Of a stretch of DNA of 64,000 bases, positions 61,382 through 64,000 are shown one piece after another (within the stretch, counting starts at the first letter, position 1; each line of letters starts with the position of its first letter). The notes below the pieces were generated by a model. It ran no database searches, was not told the DNA's origin, and saw nothing but the letters and a program-made list of their open reading frames with translations. The stretch covers positions 2,480,430 to 2,544,429 of the forward strand of contig NZ_LGUF01000007.1 of assembly GCF_001274725.1 (NCBI RefSeq), written 5' to 3'. The DNA comes from Sporosarcina globispora. Its GTDB lineage: Bacteria > Bacillota > Bacilli > Bacillales > Cytobacillaceae. The translations under genes were made by a program, and so were the position numbers.

Positions 61382-63091
61382 ATGAAAAATAAAACAAAGC
61401 TTGTTGCACTGTCTGCCGCACTTAGTACATCACTCTTTATTCCGGCAGTATATCCGGTATCTGCGCAAAGCGCGGAAGGAGTTAAGCCAACGATGGAAAT
61501 GAAAAACAATAAAGATGTGAAACACAAAGTTCATCCTATCTTTTCGTGGGATCGTCCCGGGCCGATTTCTCCTATTCTTCATCCAGGTTCTGCTGAGGGA
61601 GCTGGAATGGTTCAGCAGCCGCTCGATGAAATCGATCCATTAATGGAAGCGATGATAGCAGATGGAGTGATGCCTGGCGCTGTAACTTTTGTGGCAAGGC
61701 GGGGCCATATTGTCAAACATGACGCATACGGATATTCCTATCGCTACACGGATGATAAATTCACTGAAGCGCAGAATCCGATTGAAATGACGGAAGATAC
61801 AATCTTTGATCTGGCTTCAATCAGTAAAATTTTTACAACCACAGCTGCGATGATATTGTATGATGAAGGCCGCTTTCAACTGGATGATCCTGTTGCGAAA
61901 TATATCCCAGAGTTTGCCGAAAACGGCAAGGAAAATGTAACAATCCGCCAGCTGATGACACATACTTCAGGATTTACTGCATGGATTCCTTTACATTCAC
62001 AAGGGAGCAGCAGAGAAGAGCGCATGCAAATCGTTTTTAAATATCCATTGGCCAATGACCCTGGTGAGGCGTATACATACAGCGATTTGAACATGATTAC
62101 GCTTGGTGCACTAGTCGAACGCCTTTCAGGTCAAAGACTTGATGAGTTTGTGAAAAAACACATTACCAACCCCCTCGGTATGAAGGATACGATGTACAAT
62201 CCTCCTGAATCTTTAAAGCACCGGATCGCAGCCACGGAATATCAGCCTGCAATCAGCCGGGACCTTGTCTGGGGGGAAGTTCATGATGAGAATGCCTGGT
62301 CTCTTGATGGCGTTGCCGGTCATGCAGGTGTCTTTTCCACTGCATCCGATCTTGCTAAATTTGCCCATATGTATGTAAATGACGGGCGCTATGGCGGCAA
62401 GCGGATCTTAAAAGAAGAGACGGTGAAAATGCTAATTCAAAACCAAATTCCTCAATTTCCTGGTGATGATCATGGCCTGGGCTGGGAGCTTGGACAGGGA
62501 TGGTTTATGGATGCCTTGTCAGAGGGAACTTCCCTTGGTCATACAGGATACACTGGAACATCCATCGTAATCAACCGGAATAATGGCACGATTGCGATTC
62601 TCTTAACAAATCGCGTGCATCCTTCAAGAAATACAGTTACAACGAATATTGCTAGGCGTGCATTTGCAAGACAGGTAGCAGATTCCATTCCTGTTGCAAT
62701 CCCTGGAAAAGGAGATGCCTGGTTTTCAGGATATGGTGATAAAATTCAACATAATTTAACGGCTAAAGTGGATCTCAAAGACGAGGCAGTCCTTTCGTTT
62801 GATACATGGTACAGAACAGAAACCAATTCGGATATGGCCTTTATCGAGGTGTCAGAAGATGGCGTCAATTGGACACAAGCGGCACACCCATTTACAGGCA
62901 GCAGCATCGATTGGAAAAAGGAAAAGCTAACGATTCCTGCAGGAACTTCGCACATTCGATTTCGATACCAGACAGACAGTACAGTAAACGGAAGAGGCTG
63001 GTACGTTAATAATGTAAAATTGCAGCTTTCAGATGGACAAAAAGTGAATCCGGCGTTCTCAGGAAACGGGTGGAAAAAAAGAAATTACTAG
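61382..63091 (+). CDS. amiE: AmiE-like N-acetylmuramoyl-L-alanine amidase with C-terminal beta-sandwich
   Basis: A 569-residue secreted beta-lactamase-fold hydrolase. A signal peptide (cleavage near VSAQSAEG) precedes the catalytic domain with SISK (SxxK), YSDLN (YxN) and LGHTGYTGT. B. subtilis AmiE (YbbE) removes the peptide from MurNAc in wall turnover. The last 120 residues look like an added carbohydrate-binding-type beta-sandwich. Two starts compete: ATG 61352 (AAAGGAGG, 10 bases) and ATG 61382 (AAAGGAGG, 4 bases). I prefer the second because it opens the signal peptide. Confidence 0.85.
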   Translation: MKNKTKLVALSAALSTSLFIPAVYPVSAQSAEGVKPTMEMKNNKDVKHKVHPIFSWDRPGPISPILHPGSAEGAGMVQQPLDEIDPLMEAMIADGVMPGAVTFVARRGHIVKHDAYGYSYRYTDDKFTEAQNPIEMTEDTIFDLASISKIFTTTAAMILYDEGRFQLDDPVAKYIPEFAENGKENVTIRQLMTHTSGFTAWIPLHSQGSSREERMQIVFKYPLANDPGEAYTYSDLNMITLGALVERLSGQRLDEFVKKHITNPLGMKDTMYNPPESLKHRIAATEYQPAISRDLVWGEVHDENAWSLDGVAGHAGVFSTASDLAKFAHMYVNDGRYGGKRILKEETVKMLIQNQIPQFPGDDHGLGWELGQGWFMDALSEGTSLGHTGYTGTSIVINRNNGTIAILLTNRVHPSRNTVTTNIARRAFARQVADSIPVAIPGKGDAWFSGYGDKIQHNLTAKVDLKDEAVLSFDTWYRTETNSDMAFIEVSEDGVNWTQAAHPFTGSSIDWKKEKLTIPAGTSHIRFRYQTDSTVNGRGWYVNNVKLQLSDGQKVNPAFSGNGWKKRNY

Positions 63092-63160
63092 CATTCGATT
63101 TTTTAGTGAAAAGTAAGCTTAAGTGCATATGAAATAAATGCAGTAAGGACGGTGGAAGAA

Positions 63161-64000
63161 ATGATTAAAGCACGAAAAGTAATGTTTATTTCCCTTCTCG
63201 CAATTACACTTGCCGTTTCGCAGTTATGGATCGGAGGCACCTTGAAAAAAGCATCAGCAGAAAGTGCAGCAAAGGATTTAATCATCCTGCAGAATGTTCC
63301 TCAGGTCAGCACAGAAATCAGTGGAGATTCATTACAATTAAAGGCGCTTCATGTATTTAGAGAAGGACATTTCTTGGGAGTTTCAGAAGGTGTGAAATGG
63401 AAGTCTTCCAATAAAAATGTTGCAGCAGTTGATCAGTCAGGCAATGTCACTTTAACGGGAAAAAATGGAAAAACCTTCATCAGTGTTACGGATGGAGTCT
63501 ATAAGGACCGTGTTGCAATCCAAATTAAACCTGATCCCAAAGGCAAACCCGCTGTTAAAGCAAAAATCATTAAGGAGCATGGGAAACGGTACGACCTCAT
63601 CAGAAGTGCATTGAAAAATATGTCCATTGAAGAGAAGGTCGGCCAGATGCTGATGCCGGATTTCCGCACCTGGAAAGGACAAAATGTCACTGAAATGCTG
63701 CCGGAAATTGAGCAGCTGGTAAAAGATTATCATCTTGGCGGGGTGATATTATTCCGGGAAAATGTGGTGACAACAGAACAGACAGCCAAACTGGTTTCAG
63801 ACTATCAGGAAGCTGCTGAAAAATATGGGTTATTGATGACAATTGACCAGGAAGGCGGAATTGTTACTCGTCTTCAATCAGGAACGGACATGCCTGGCAA
63901 TATGGCATTAGGTGCGGCCAATTCTGAAGAGATTTCCCGCAAAGTCGGCAAAGCGATTGGAGAGGAGCTTGCAGCACTGGGCATTAATATGAACTTTGCA
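63161..64000 (+). CDS. nagZ: Beta-N-acetylglucosaminidase NagZ (partial)
   Basis: The first 280 residues of a family-3 glycoside hydrolase, cut by the window end. A signal peptide (ALP-like hydrophobic segment 6-26) is followed by an Ig-like (BIG2-type) domain at about 45-125, not present in B. subtilis NagZ. The catalytic domain follows: MSIEEKVGQMLMPDFR, IDQEGGIVTRL and ALGINMNF. It acts on muropeptides with AmiE, as in the B. subtilis ybb (mur) operon. GGTGGA lies before the ATG. Confidence 0.9.
   Translation, partial: MIKARKVMFISLLAITLAVSQLWIGGTLKKASAESAAKDLIILQNVPQVSTEISGDSLQLKALHVFREGHFLGVSEGVKWKSSNKNVAAVDQSGNVTLTGKNGKTFISVTDGVYKDRVAIQIKPDPKGKPAVKAKIIKEHGKRYDLIRSALKNMSIEEKVGQMLMPDFRTWKGQNVTEMLPEIEQLVKDYHLGGVILFRENVVTTEQTAKLVSDYQEAAEKYGLLMTIDQEGGIVTRLQSGTDMPGNMALGAANSEEISRKVGKAIGEELAALGINMNFA

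Overview
The window reads as chromosome of a spore-forming Bacillaceae (Bacillus/Cytobacillus-like). It has low G+C, AGGAGG-type ribosome binding sites, many TTG and GTG starts, SspH-like and CdaS-like sporulation genes, a TnrA regulator, T-box leaders and a Bacillus-style rRNA operon end. The genus is inferred from gene content, not from a database match.

Layout. 1-900: end of an rRNA operon (23S 3' part, 5S, terminator). 900-6300: LysE-type exporter, a spore protein, and a copper module (csoR-copZ, then copA) with CsoR-like operators. 6300-10010: cobalamin riboswitch and class Ia ribonucleotide reductase nrdAB. 10010-12110: bioY-bioB behind a BirA-like operator, and a pair of NrdR-like boxes with no reductase gene beside them. 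12110-15700: fruRKA. 15700-20760: GNAT enzyme, a type I toxin locus with a LexA-like box, alpha/beta hydrolase, MFS exporter and MOSC protein. 20820-27850: tandem Trp T-boxes and the full trpEGDCFBA operon. 27880-30540: SsuABC-like ABC importer. 30630-31960: methyltransferase and CdaS-like diadenylate cyclase. 31960-39080: a sulfide-oxidation island (LysR regulator, SQR, DUF1641, CstB-like persulfide dioxygenase-rhodanese, TauE/SafE) flanked by a truncated hisS relic and a broken SRAP gene. 39200-44240: DinB protein, class B PBP, several small genes and a frameshifted locus.

44240-55100 is the most unusual part: an operon for a membrane-linked nitrate reductase with a Nas/NarB-type catalytic subunit, a four-cluster ferredoxin, a Tat-exported Rieske protein and a cytochrome-b-like anchor carrying a CxxC domain. 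It continues with two small unknown proteins, a NarK transporter fused to a PAS domain, and a two-component set resembling Staphylococcus NreABC but with two kinases: one without a sensor domain, one with three PAS domains and no NreB-type cysteine cluster. A minisatellite and a long hairpin-rich repeat interrupt this cluster.

55100-64000: ChrA and its PadR regulator, two tiny proteins (one FbpA-like), tnrA with a perfect TnrA box, a split ThrE-type exporter, an ABC exporter, and the start of a muropeptide recycling cluster (AmiE-like amidase, NagZ cut by the window end). Two diverged copies of an intergenic repeat lie after copA and after padR; in both the repeat supplies the upstream gene's stop codon.
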